Of a stretch of 64,000 bases of DNA, positions 1 through 12,241 are shown one piece after another. Every line of letters begins with the position of its first letter. The stretch's first letter is position 1. The translations under genes were made by a program, and so were the position numbers. The notes under the pieces are model-generated. The model saw only the letters and a list, made by a program, of their open reading frames with translations. It had not been told where the DNA came from and ran no database searches. Origin of the DNA: Siphonodentalium dalli (lineage: Eukaryota > Mollusca > Scaphopoda > Gadilida > Siphonodentaliidae); assembly GCA_032622095.1 (NCBI GenBank), contig CP136069.1, positions 101,708,278 to 101,772,277 of the forward strand. Direction: 5' to 3'.

Positions 1-854
1 AAAATGAACAGAAGGTTGCAATTAAGTGAGGCATACCATTACCTATGAATATTCCAACTCACTGGAACCAAAATTTTTACTTTGGCTCAAAATGGCTGCC
101 AAAATGGCCGCCAAAATATGGAAAATGGTAAATATTGCTGTAGGGTGTCCTGCAATCGCTTACAAGTTGTGAATGATGTACAAAATTGGCTATTATGCCT
201 TCTATACATTGAATACTAACATGTCTGCTGCACCATGGTTAATTGTTACTGTTGTCACCACTGACATCACCAAAAATATTGGACTTTTCTCTCAAAAACT
301 TGACATAAATATCGGCAAAAATTTACTTTTCAGGTTTGGACCATTTTTTCTAGTAATATGTAACTATCTTTGGATTGAAAGGTGTTTATTGTATTGGTTT
401 ATCTTAAATGTGTCACACCACTGTGTTTATAGACCAAATTGCTCAAGATGGCTTCCAAAATGGCAACCAAATTGGTAAAAGTTATTTTTTTTACATATAT
501 CATTATAACATTATATATAACATTATTCTCTGCGTTATCCAAAAATGTAGCAAATTGTGACTCACTTGGTTATTATACGTGTTAGGTAATTAACTGACAA
601 CTAAATGTTCTATCATGGTTGTCCTAGTTCCGTATGGGGCATGACAAATTCATTTTAAAGTATGGAAATTTGCGGAGAACCTCTTTTGTGAGTCTGACCA
701 TATTATTGAAAGAAAATGGGCAGAACTTTGAGACGGAACTGAGATGAACCATAATATGTGGCTCTTCTGGTCCATTATGATAAACCAATATCAACTGGAT
801 ACAGGATGGATGCCAAGATGGTAGCCAGGGAGTTACTCTATGATCATAGGCGAG
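1..854. other. Repeat-like intronic or intergenic DNA, no gene seen
   Basis: No convincing coding sequence. Short motifs such as AAAATGGCTGCCAAAATGGC recur near 90, 440 and 810; they resemble the 'aagatggctgctggcggcc' motif of the pearl-like family A arrays, so this is probably a decayed relative. If the BET gene continues left of the window, as its open 3' end implies, this is intron. Confidence 0.4.
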
Positions 855-862
855 GTGAATAG

Positions 863-3783
863 TAGGGCCCTGCGAACCGTTCGAGGTTCGGTTCGGTTCG
901 AAACCGCTGTGATGATTCGGTCCGGTTCGAAACCTTAGACGGGATTCGTTTATATCGAACCTTTTCTTTAGTCCCGCAAAATGGGCAAATTTTGCGTACT
1001 GGGAATTGTTTATTGATTATATACCGTCTATTAATTGGTTTACATACAACTGTGTGATACTATGATTTTATGTTTACATTGGACATAATTACTTTGATCA
1101 TTACTCGGGCGGGGTAACTGGGTGATATTTCATTGAACGGGTCTTTTGGCATAACTTTATTCCGCTCCTGCTAAACGGTCCAGTCGGACATGTCAAATTC
1201 GTGATAATTAATTAGTCAAACTATAACATTTCTATCTCAGTCAAAGTTCTACCTCGTCAAAGTTTGTTTTATTCTCCATATAACTTTACTAATAGACATA
1301 ATTATACCTAACAAACGAGACAATAAGTTATGATTATTGATGAATACAGATCGAACAAGCTTTTTTGAATTCCGTAAACTGGCTGAAAGTGAATAGGTAT
1401 TTCCGGCAGCCTTCTGTGTCAACAATTGGAGTCAACCAATCACAGTGAGGAGAAGGTGTGGCCATTGTTTATGAGCATAAATGATTGACATGATTATGTA
1501 ACCCGATGTGCTTTGTCTTGTGACACTTAATTGCTACAACGCGACGTCGGCACGCTTTGATCTTTGTCATGTGTTGTCGCAGTTACAGATTGACGAGTCT
1601 GTTAATAGTTACCGAGTTATGCCACGTGGCGCGTTCATGCTGTCAGTGTGTTAGGAGTTCAATGCGTCGTTTATCGCGTTGTTTACATTGTACAGTACTC
1701 TCCCCTGCCTAATAATAGTGATGGCCAAATAATAGTGATGGTGCACATTTTCGGGTGTTATTAATAATAGTGATGGCGCACAATGATGGCATTTTACCAT
1801 ATTTCTACTATAAATGAAGCAGAATGTAGGCCTTAATTAATTTGGCATTGTTGGGCAAGTTCCCATGCATGCAAGTTGTTCTCATTGGCTCCTTTAATAA
1901 TGACAGTAAGTAATTTGGTAACAGTACCAGTCTGAGTAAGGTAAAGTACTGTGGTGATTGTAGCCAGGTTGGGTGGAAGCAGGCACGGCTTTCTCAAAAT
2001 CACAGCGAGGCTGCCAAGGAGGCCTCGCTAAATAATTTGCGAGGCTGCCTCACCTTTTTTGGGGCTGATTTTTTATAAACTCTAAAGATAGCCTTAAATT
2101 GGCTATTTTGACTAATTTGCTTTACTTCAATACCTTAGTGCTTATTTTGCAGGTTCTGATATTATAAGTTATGCTTAATATATTAAATATAATTCATAAA
2201 TTGATATTTTTACACTGTTTGACAATAGGTGAACTTTGATACTAATAGACTACTAACTAGACTAACTGACCCAGTGTTATTATTAGAAGCTCAACTTTAC
2301 TATAAAAATAGTTGAACAATGATCAATCCATATTATGAGTGAGTAATTAATTCAGTTAGTTAGGTATATAGAATCTCATATAAAAGACAAACACAATGAC
2401 TTGATGCATCATTCGGCATTTTGATCAGTGACAATGAGTAAAAGGTGGAACTTGCGGGAAATTAGTTGGCATATCGGTTGCATCATCCATCAATATTTCG
2501 CTCGAGATGTAAATTAGAGTTATCTTTCTTATGTCGCACATCGGCTATTTAAAATCCGACATAAAACTTAAATCCGACATAAAACGTAAGTTGTGGTTAA
2601 TAATGTGGAACTGTTGCCAAGTCATCGCATTCATAATTAAACTGTGCTTTGAATACACGGACATGTTATTGTATTGCTTTATTGCATAGATTTAAATACA
2701 TGTTCCTGTGTACACACAGAAGCTACTGCGGTGTCGTAACTTTCCATTTATAGCCAAAACCAGTCACGCATGTGTGCACACGACTCACAGCTTCTGTGTC
2801 TTCATGATAGCGCATAATTGGGTCACGATAACAGTATTGTTTGGAGAAGTCGGCCACGTCAAGTTAAATTAGTTCATCAGTTGTCACTCAGATTAGTTTC
2901 ACTGATTATTTTATAATATAAGCCTGGTGATGTGATTTTAGCATTAAGTCCCGTTTTGATAGTAGAAGTCGGTTCCGTCCCAACGATAATTAGTTGTCAC
3001 TGTGTGATTATAAGCTTTGACGAGTTGTAATTAACTGCGATAATCCGTCTGTTTATACACGGACATCATGATCTAGAGGCCTAAATCCTGTTAGGAATGA
3101 GATTCTCCCACATTCCTGTCAACTTGTCAAGTGCACTTCTATTTTTTTTAGTGAGCTGCACGTTTTTTCTAACTTTTTGACTGAAAATTCCGCGACTTTG
3201 CAAGAACTTTAAATAATCGTGATGGCGCCTAATAATCGTGATGCTGTCGTATTTTTCTTTAAATAAATAAACGTGACGTCACGTTTATTTGGCAGGAGAG
3301 AGTATATGTACTACTGGAAGCTTGACCGATGATTCAATCAGACATCTGTCTCACTTACTGTTAGAATAAGTCATAAGTTATGATTTTTCATGAGTGATGC
3401 TCAGTGAGCGGACGCGGGTATATACGGAGAATGATAATCGGATATTTGTTTTAATCGGGGTTATGTAATATAATGAATGGACATAAACGGAACATAAAAT
3501 CAACGTTTTATCGGATTGTCATTCATCTCCAATATAAAATAATTCTTCAACATGTAATTATCTTATATCGTATACGATAAATTTGTATATAACACGTTGA
3601 TTGTACTATTATAATGATCCACATACGTTCTAACTGGCTACTAGTATTATGAGTACGTCGCTTGGACTCTCTTCAATGACACGGTCGGTAATTGGGTTCG
3701 AGATTCGGTTCGATTCGAAACCAAGACGATGATTCGGTTTCAAGGTTCGGTTCGACCTAAATTATAAGGTTCGCAGGGCCCTA
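863..3783. mobile_element. hAT-like non-autonomous DNA transposon 1 (8-bp TSD)
   Basis: Perfect 16-bp terminal inverted repeats: TAGGGCCCTGCGAACC at 863-878 and its reverse complement at 3768-3783. The 8-bp direct repeat GTGAATAG flanks the element at 855-862 and 3784-3791. An 8-bp duplication with ends fitting YARNG is the hAT signature. Both subterminal zones carry a GGTTCGGTTCGAAACC-type motif array (about 880-960 and 3690-3765). No transposase is left. The element sits in the minisatellite that continues at 3792, and it holds a second element at 1698-3302, so its own length is about 1.3 kb. Superfamily assignment is by TSD and TIR only. Confidence 0.88.
1698..3302. mobile_element. Nested TIR element with TA duplication (Tc1/mariner or pogo-like, non-autonomous)
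   Basis: Ends are CTCTCCCCTGCCTAATAATA at 1698 and, in reverse complement, CTCTCTCCTGCCAAATAAAC ending at 3302, flanked by TA at 1696-1697 and 3303-3304. Subterminal copies of AATAATAGTGATGG lie near 1710, 1727 and 1764, and AATAATCGTGATGG near 3211 and 3231 in the same orientation, so the inside is not fully symmetrical. It lies wholly within hAT-like element 1. No transposase frame is present. A TA duplication is weak evidence by itself; the imperfect TIRs make the call moderate. Confidence 0.55.
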
Positions 3784-3791
3784 GTGAATAG

Positions 3792-5230
3792 GTATACATG
3801 GAGTTAGTGTATGTCATGAATGATGTGAATATGTATACAATGAGTGACTATATGGTTACGAGTGTGTTGTCCATAGTGAGATTTATAGGTATACAGGGAG
3901 AGGTCATGGTCAGGTGTGGGGTGTATTGGTGTGCATGGAGTCACTGTATGGTGTATGGTTGTGTGTATCCCGTACGGGTGCACCTGGTGTGCCTGTATGG
4001 ACATTGATGTGGTGTATGTATATAGCTACATGGTCATCTATATACCCACACGATAATGTCCACCCAGCTTACTCCAGGTATGCATATACACTTCAATCAT
4101 GACAGTACAGTCATTCCACGTATACCACACACATTACCCGTAACCATAAAATCACTCACTATTTAGCCACACACCCCATCCATGATCATACAGAAAACAC
4201 ATGTACATCCCACCCATGACCTTACAGTCCCTCCATATATATACATAATCAATACATAGATGACCATCTAGCTATATCCATACACCACATCAATGTCCAT
4301 ACAGGCATTTGTGTAGGGATTAGCTGTATGATCATGGATGGCGTGTATGATTATACAGTGCGTTGCTGAATTGTCATGTGTGAGGTGTATATGCAAGTAT
4401 GGATGGTACGAGTGGTCGTGTGTGCAGGTTTTTGTATATCTGGAAGGACTGAATGACCAGTGGTGAGGTGCATATGTATACCTGGAGTGACTCTATGGTC
4501 TAGGGCGAGCTTCATATGTATACAGGTAGTGACTGCATGGTCAATGGTGAGATGAGTAGACCTGTATACAAGGAGTGACTGTATGATCATCAATGTAATG
4601 AATATCTATGCAGGAAGTGACTAAATGGTCATGTGTCAGGTGTGTGAGTATACCTGGTGTTCCTGCTTGTATGGCGGTATGGTCATGTGTAGGTTATGCG
4701 GGTATACAATCGTGTTGCTATATGGTCATGGGCGAGGTGCATGTGTATATAGCGAGTGGCTATATGGCCATGTATGATGTGCATATGCTCACATGGAGTG
4801 ACTATACTGACATGGCTGGGGTGTATTAGTATATCGTTCGTGGCTATTCGGCTATGGTGTGACAAATAAGGATACAGTGAGTGACATGGCCAATGGTGAG
4901 GTGAATATGTATACCATACACATTACCCCTAACCATAAAATCACTCACTATTTATCCACACACCCCATTCGTGAGCATACAGAAACACATGTACATCCCA
5001 CCCATGACCTTACAGTCACTCCATATATACATAATCAATACATAGATGACCATGTAGCTATATCCATACACCACATCAATGTCCATACAGGCACACCGGG
5101 TGCACCCGTACGGGATACACACAACCATACACCATACAGTCACTCCATGCATACCTATTCACCCCACACCTGACCATGACCTCTACCTATACATCTCACT
5201 ATGGACAACACACTCATAACCATATGGGTC
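3792..5230. repeat. Degenerate minisatellite with direct and inverted internal duplications
   Basis: Degenerate units of the type 'tatacaggtagtgactgtatggtca' run through the block. A segment of about 180 bp at 4126-4308 recurs in direct orientation at 4918-5095 with few differences. A segment of about 190 bp near 3849-4045 matches the reverse complement of about 5040-5225, giving a roughly 1.4 kb imperfect palindrome. Open frames here on both strands are by-products of the repeat (His/Tyr/Val-rich) and are not genes. hAT-like element 1 inserted at its left edge, leaving a short stub of the same repeat before 863. Confidence 0.8.
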
Positions 5231-5315
5231 ATTCCATGTCACGTGTGTTACATTTTGCACGAAATTTTTGTGCTATTTTCAAGCAGCATTTGGTGTGCAT
5301 TCAATATAATATAAA

Positions 5316-7660
5316 ATGAAAGTGTCAATGACACTGTAGCTCAACTTAGGTAGGGGAATAATTTAATGGTCGACAGTAAATGGAGGAATAGGAAAAGTGC
5401 TAATTGAAATGTCTAAGTAAGACTAGATGTTCATGTCAATATCAACATTCATAACAGGTTTCATAATGATCGGATCAGGGATGTGGTGATTATGGTGAGA
5501 CAAAGGATTTATTGATGCAAAGAGTAAATTCTAAAATGGCCACCGGCAGCCATGTTTTTTTTCCGAATTACCCCAAAATGACTTGTTCCCATCTACAGCC
5601 TTTACAAATCTCATAATGATCTGATCAAAGGTATGACCTGTAGCCTGTGCCAATGGATTTAGTCATGCAAAGAGTAAAATCCAAGATGGCTGCTGGCGGC
5701 CATGTTTTTCGGCTGAACGACCCCAAAATAACTCTTTTCCCATCTACATGTCATTGTTAACATACATGACAAATTTCTTGAAGTTCCGACCAAAGCTACG
5801 ACCTGTAGCCCGCACCAAAGGATTTATTCATGCAAAGAGTAAAATCCAATATGGCTGCTGGCGGACATGTTTTTTAGCCAAACGACCCCAAAATGACTCG
5901 TTCCCATCTACATGTTAATATTAACATCCATGATAAATATCATGATGATCAGACAAACAGTACGACCTGTAGCCCGTGCCAATGGATTGAATTTTGAAAT
6001 CCAAGATGGCTGCCAGCGGCCATGTTTTTTGGCCGTATGACCCCAAAATGACTCGTTCCCATATACATGTCAATATCAATATTCATGACAAATTTCATAA
6101 AGGTCAGACCAAAGGTACGACCTGTAACCCGCGCCAAAGGATTTAGTCATTGAAAGAGTAAAATCCAAGATGGCTGCCAGCGGCCATGTTTTTTGGCCGA
6201 ACGACCCCAAAATCAATCGTTCCCATCTACATGTCATTGTTAACATCCATGACAAATTTCATGAAGTTCTGACCAAAGCTACAACCTGTAGCCCGCGCCA
6301 ATGAATTTAGTCATGCAAAGAGTAAAATCCAAGATGGCTGCTGGCGGCCATGTTTTTTGGATGAACGACCCCAAAATCACTCGTTCCCATCTACATGTCA
6401 ATATTAACATCCATGACAAATTTCATGATGATCAGACGAACAGCACGACCTGTAGCCTGCGCCAATGGATTGAATTTTGAAATCCAAAATGGCCACCAGC
6501 GGCCATGTTTTTTGGCCGAATGACCCCAAAATGACTCGTTCCCATCTACATGTCAATATTCATGACAAATTTCATAAAGATCAGACCATAGGTACGACCT
6601 GTAACCCGCGCCAAGGGATTTAGTCATGCAAAGAGTAAAATCCAAGATGGCTGCTGGCGGCCATGTTGTTTGGCCGAACGACCCCAAAATCACTCGTTCC
6701 CATCTACATGTCATTGTTAACATCCATGACAAATTTCATGAAGTTCTGACCAAAGCTACAACCTGTAGCCCGCGCCAAAGGATTTAGTCATGCAAAGAGT
6801 AAAATCCAAGATGGCTGCTGGCGGCCATGTTTTTTGGCCGAACGACCCCAAAATGACTCGTTCCCATCTACATGTCAATATTAACATCCATAACAAATTT
6901 CATAATGATCAGACGAACAGTACGACCTGTAGCCCGGCGCCAATGGATTGAATTTAGAAATCCAATGGCCACCAGTGGCCATGTTTTTTGGCCGAATGAC
7001 CCCAAAATGACTCGTTTCCCATCTACATGTCAATGTCAACATTCATGACAAATTTCATAAAGATCAGACCAAAGGTACGACCTGTAGCCCGCGCCAAAGG
7101 ATTTAGTCATGCAAAGAGTAAAATCCAAGATGGCTGCTGGCGGACATGTTTTTTGGCCGAACAACCCCAAAATCACTCGTTCCCATCTACATGTCATTGT
7201 TAACATCCATGACAAATTTCATGAAGTTCTGATCAAAACTACGACCTGTAGCCTGCGCCAAATGATTTAGTCATGCAAAGAGTAAAATCCAAGATGGCTG
7301 CTGACGGCCATGTTTTTTGGCCGAACGACCCCAAAATGACTCGTTCCCATCTACATGTCAATATTAACATCCATGACAAATTTCATAATGATCAAACGAA
7401 CAGTACGACCTGTAGCCCGCGCCAATGGATTGAATTTTGAAATCCAAGATGGCCACCAGCGGCCATGTTTTTTGGCCGAATGACCCCAAAATGACTCGTT
7501 CCCATCTACATGTCAATGTCAACATTCATGCAAAATTTCATAAAGATCAGACCAAAGGTACGACCTGTAGCCCGCCCGCGCCAAAGGAAATTGTTGACGG
7601 ACACACGGACGCCAAGCCATGGCAATAGCTCAAACTTACAAAAGTAAGTTGAGCTAATAA
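5316..7660. repeat. Pearl/HINE-like element, family A, with about 13 monomers of 160 bp
   Basis: The 5' part has a small palindrome (AGTGTCAATGACACT near 5321) followed by TAGCTCAACTT at 5337. About 13 monomers follow, marked by 'catgttttttggccgaa' at about 5551, 5701, 5858, 6019, 6186, 6350, 6506, 6663, 6827, 6980, 7147, 7310 and 7467. The end carries a 'gacggacacacggacg' microsatellite (about 7590) and a terminal hairpin TAGCTCAAACTTAC...GTAAGTTGAGCTA at 7627-7656, inverted relative to the 5' end. This is the layout I recall for bivalve pearl elements and Helentron-associated elements, with BIV160-sized monomers. No coding. Confidence 0.75.
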
Positions 7661-8410
7661 TTGCATATTTAATTGCTCCAATGATCAGTTAATATTAAAA
7701 ATACAAAATAACGTCATATTACTCAACCAGTTCCAAACATCATGAACTGATCTAGAAGATATTTGTGAAAAAATATCATATTTTCAACTTCCGGCAGCCA
7801 TTTTGGTGGCCATCTTGGATGGTGAGTTTCAATTTTGGCCCAAAATAGTGTCATTATCTTATGTGGGGGATATTCTGGAGCATAGACAGGAAATATATAA
7901 ACTTGGTTTTATCTCAAAAATGTTATAGAAATGAGTTTTATTCCTTTCCAAACAGGCATAGACCATTCAAATTAAATTTATAAACATATCCAGTGATAGT
8001 GATGGTGATATCCAGATGTGACAAATTTTCTGAGGATGAATTCTTTGAGAATTTTAATGTTTGTGTATTTGAAATATTGTGTGCAGTTAGTAAATATCCA
8101 GAAAACAGCTTGTCTCTGATGATAAAAATCACAATGGAGGCTAAATTGATTACTCTAACTCTAGCGATAATGAACTGTCTGACCTGGATTCAGAGCATGG
8201 AAGTAAAAGAAGTAATTACTATATAGTGTAGAATGTGACCGTGATTACAAGGATATCTGGAACATAATTGAATACACAACTTGTTCATATATAAATACCT
8301 ATTTGTTGAGTTTATATACGTTTCCCCAGTTGATAAGGAATACCTTCATTGATAATGCTACATTGGCAAATTGTTTTATACACCAAACCTGTGAAGGTAT
8401 GTATATGTAT
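7661..8410. other. Unclassified sequence, no gene supported
   Basis: AT-rich DNA with one Ser/Asp-rich open stretch near 8160-8226 that has neither a family match nor an intact upstream frame. I see no splice structure or transposon ends. Confidence 0.3.
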
Positions 8411-8419
8411 TTATAACAA

Positions 8420-9327
8420 GAGGTGGGCAATCGAGTGCTAGCATACCCCCACCGTGGCACATTCAACCCGCATTATCCGTAAACCCAACATAAAATATTT
8501 TTAACTTTAAAGAAAAATTTGGATTAATAATTTTGATATTGGTTCAATTTCCAACTAGAGGTGTGACTGTCCCAATGGGACCACGGATACCCCCCTGTTT
8601 TTAAAATACTAAGATGTTTCACATGTCACTAAACATTTAGTTAAAATAATAAAATAACAGTTCCCATTGCAGGTGTACAACCATAACCCTACTCTTAAAC
8701 CTATTGATAAAAAAATGTAGGAATAAAAGCTTGGACAAAATTATGTATGTTGCGAAAAAAATTCTAAGTTGAAAAAGGGGAATAACTCCACACAAAAAAT
8801 GTCGGACAGACGTCATAATCGCAGGTGCACAGGTTCCCATGGTACTAAATATCAGTGCCAAGATTAAAAAACATTGACCGAAAAATGTAGGAATAAAAGC
8901 TCGGACAAAATTATGCATGTTGCAAAAAAAGTTTCTAAGTCGAAAAAGGGGGATAACTCCACCAAAAAATGTCGGACAGACGTCATAATCGCAGGTGCAC
9001 AAGTTCCCATGGTACTAAATATCTGTGCCACGTTTTTAAAAAATTGACGGAAAAATGTAGGAATAAAAGCTCGGACAAAAGTATACATGTTGCGAAAAAT
9101 TTCTAAGTCGAAAAAGGGGGATAACTCCACCAAAAAAAGTCTGACACACGTCATAATCGCAGTTGCACAGGTTCCCATGGTGGTTGATGTCTGTGCCAAG
9201 TTTCACGGAAATTGATCAAAAAACGACTGAGAAAAACTCCGGACAAATTTGTGTCCACGGACGGACGACGGACGGACGGACAAGCTGACTCCAGTATACC
9301 CCCCCTAACTTCGTTGCGGGGGGTATA
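8420..9327. repeat. Pearl-like element, family D, four monomers of about 170 bp plus terminal hairpin
   Basis: Monomers are marked by 'ttcccatggtactaaat' or variants at about 8661, 8835, 9004 and 9172, each with 'gtaggaataaaagctcgg' and 'ggggataactccacc'. A GGACGGACGACGGACGGACG microsatellite at about 9258-9281 precedes a hairpin TATACCCCC...GGGGGTATA at 9295-9327. The minus-strand open frames here are repeat by-products. Confidence 0.75.
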
Positions 9328-9956
9328 ATTAAACAATCCAAACTTGAGTTATCATCCGGAAACCAAAGAAAAAAAAGAAAATTGAATTTTCTAAGTCGAA
9401 AAGCCCATAACTCAGAAAAAAATCATCGGATCAAACTCAAATTCGAACTTGACCTGTATTTTGATATCATTGACTCACACACAAACTGAATTTTCAATTG
9501 AACAGTCCAAACTTTAGTTATCATCTGGAAACACCCAAAAAAAAATTAAATTAGAATTTTCTAAGTCGAAAAAAGTCCATTACTCTAGAAAAAATCATCG
9601 GATCAAACTCAAATTCGAACTCAACCTGTATCTTGATATGACTGATCTACAAAAAAACGGTATTTTCAATTAAAGGATCCAAACTTGAGATATCATCCGG
9701 AAACCGAAAAAGTGAGAATTTTTTCAAGTCGAAAATGAGGCGTAACTTTTAAAAAAAAAGACGGACCAAACCGCAATTAGCATCATGCGGTCCTAAGGAG
9801 ATTGCATACAAAAAATTATTGAAATTGGTTCATAGTTGTTCGAAGTTATGAGGTCGGACGGACGGACTGACAGACGGACACACGGAGGGAGAAAGCGTGA
9901 CGGACAGAAGCAGTCAATCCAGTATACCCCCCATTTTCTTCGAAAGTGGGGGTATA
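9328..9956. repeat. Pearl-like element, family D relative, three monomers
   Basis: Monomers starting 'caatccaaacttgagttatc' or variants at about 9335, 9507 and 9668 (period about 165 bp) run into a (GGACGGAC)n-rich tract at about 9855-9890 and the hairpin TATACCCCCC...GGGGGTATA at 9923-9956. It abuts the previous element directly, so the two may be one composite or a serial insertion into a terminal hairpin. Confidence 0.7.
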
Positions 9957-10149
9957 ATTATAGATGATAATTTGTCTGACCAATTGATTACATGGAGGAA
10001 TATCATCTGTGATTTTTTTATTGTTGATATCCAACCAATCTTGAAAACAAGAGGTGGCATCAGAGATGATGTGTCTCATTTTCGGTGGCTTACCGCCGGT
10101 GGCTACCGCCAATTGGTGTGCATCAGTATCGGTAGACTAATTAATAGGT

Positions 10150-10985
10150 AAAATCGGTTAATATTTGTTCAAGTTATCGCGCTAACGGCCTCAAAATCGC
10201 GAAGAATTCACAAATGACTAATTAAGGGCCATAACTCTATCAAATTTTATCGGGCCAGGCTGGTTTTCGAACTCGTCCGAAATATTCTTGGCAAGTATGT
10301 CTATTCCAAATTTTAAACAAATCGGAGTCCGTTTGTTGAAGTTATCGCGCTAACGAGCTAAAAATTCATGAAAAATGACTAATTAAGGGCCATAACTCTA
10401 TCAAATTTTAATGGGCCAGGCTGGTTTTCGAACTCGTCCAGGATATTATTGGAAGACACTTATATACCAAATTTTAGTTGAATCGGATGACGTTTGTTGA
10501 AGTTATCGCGCTAACGAGCTCAAAATTCGTACAAAATGACTACTTAAGGACCATAACTCTATCAAATTTTATCGGACCGGGCCGGTTTTCTAACTCGTCC
10601 GAGGTATTCTTGGGAGACACCTATATATCAAAATTTCAATCAAATAGGATGATGTTTGTTAAATTATCGCGCTAACGAGCTGAAATTTTTTGAAAAAATG
10701 ACTAATTAAGGGCCATAACTCGATCAAATTTTATCTGACCTGGCCGGTTTTCGAACTCGACCGAGATATTCTTGGGAGACACCTATATACCAAATTTCAA
10801 TCAAATCGGATAACGTTTGTTGAAGTTAACGCGCTAACGAGCTGAAAATTCGTGAAAAATGGCAATAAATGAACCCGATTTTTTGTCTGCAGCTTACGGG
10901 CATGGATATGTACTCACACACCAAATTTTGTTTTAATCCGTCCGCCGCCCGCCCGCCCACCGTCCCTCATCAAACTATAAGTCGA
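10150..10985. repeat. Pearl-like tandem array, four to five monomers of about 160 bp
   Basis: The marker 'gggccataactc' (or 'ggaccataactc') recurs at about 10228, 10388, 10549 and 10710, a period of about 160-161 bp, each with 'ggttttcgaactcgtccg' and 'gttatcgcgctaacgagct'. The array closes with a CCGCCGCCCGCCCGCCCACC tract near 10940-10960. The short open frame at 10478-10675 is a repeat by-product. Confidence 0.75.
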
Positions 10986-11585
10986 GTTTTGGAAAAAAAC
11001 TTGACTAAAAATGTGTGGTATAATATATATATATATATACACCAAGGACTTTTGTCACATGTGTCCATCTTACCTGCAATAACAACATTGTCCAATGTAT
11101 TTGCCAAGCACATGTACATGCATAATATAAAAGGTTATTGTAAGTCCCTAACTAAACTGAAAATGCAATAAAACATTTGAAATTGTATGGCTTTTCAAAC
11201 AGACTCAGCCAATATTTGTGAACTTTGAAATGCACACATGTATATTTTACCTGTTGTCATGGCACAGTAAATCACAGGTAAATGGACTATAGGTTCCAGG
11301 AGGTTTAGTAGAACATCAACGTAAAACTATATTAGAGATGTAGTATTCATATTGCACCACCAATAACAGAAAACAAGATGTAAAAAGCGATTTTACTTAA
11401 CGAGACGAATTGACAGTCACACAAACATACTCATTTGATACTTCAATATCTCCCGAAGCGGAATACATAGATTGCCATAGGTATCAATTACTATTATAGT
11501 GTATAGTACACATAACATGCACATACTATTTTCTAAAATATTATTGCCAGATATTCAGGGTTGTGGGATATATGTAACTATGATA
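10986..11585. other. No feature seen apart from a short TA microsatellite
   Basis: Apart from a (TA)n tract at about 11021-11038, I see no coding, RNA gene or transposon end here. Confidence 0.3.
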
Positions 11586-11589
11586 TTCA

Positions 11590-12011
11590 GTGATGAAAGA
11601 GTTAAATAAAAAAAAAAAAAAATTTTGTTTTGAGTTTTGTCCCTGGTTCCACCCACATTTGACCCAGTGCCCACATTTGAACCCCAGTCACCCAAGGACT
11701 CTTCAGACAAAATATGAACCCATTCGACCCGATGGTACAAGAGAAGAAGTCATTTTAAGAAATACTATGGAGGTAAAGAGTTATGGCCCTCACTTCGCAA
11801 CTATTGGTCCAGGTGACCTCATTTGAACAAATCTGAATGTGAGTCACCTAGGGAACATCCACACCTAATATTGATCCCAATCTGTCTTATGGTTCTGGAG
11901 AAGATGTTTAAAGAATTGTTGATGGACAGTCGGATGGACGGATGGATAGATGGATGACGGACAAGGAGTGATGACTATAGCTCCATCGGAGACTTCCTCT
12001 CAGGTGAGCTA
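11590..12011. repeat. Pearl-like element, family B, 3' part with terminal hairpin
   Basis: Carries the family B monomer text ('cccattcgacccgatggtac', 'gacctcatttgaacaaatct'), a 'ggatggacggatggatagat' microsatellite at about 11930-11955, and the 3' structure TAGCTCC...GGAGACTTC...GTGAGCTA at 11978-12011. The outer TAGCTC/GAGCTA pair is shared with family A ends although the monomers differ. Confidence 0.7.
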
Positions 12012-12241
12012 AAAAAGGGGTATAACTACAAGAAAGTTCAACCTTGTACTGTTATTTGGAACTCAAAAGGGTACATTCAAGCATCAACTGATTGACACAA
12101 TAACACTTAAATATCCAATCAAACATGGTAGATATATGTAAAGGAAATCGAAGAGTTCCTTAGTAGTCAATGTGTTGCTGAAATATTTAAGAGTGAATTG
12201 AGAGAGATGAGCTTCCTAACTGCCTGATATATAGTCTTTAC

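Noticed and set aside
880-905. tRNA B-box-like GGTTCG motif
   Set aside because: No A box, no cloverleaf, and the motif is part of the hAT subterminal array.
880-3770. TTCGGTTCGG runs as interstitial telomere-like repeats
   Set aside because: The unit is not TTAGGG-like and is confined to the two ends of a TIR element, so it is a subterminal repeat.
3798-5173. Several open frames on both strands, His/Tyr/Val-rich
   Set aside because: They lie wholly in a minisatellite; both strands are open because the repeat lacks stops, and no domain is present.
5470-7600. Regularly spaced repeats that could suggest a CRISPR-like array
   Set aside because: The repeat covers the whole 160-bp period with no unique spacers, and the genome is eukaryotic.
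8637-9336. Minus-strand frames with repeated 'MGTCAPAIMTSVRHF' segments
   Set aside because: The protein repeat only mirrors the 170-bp family D monomers.
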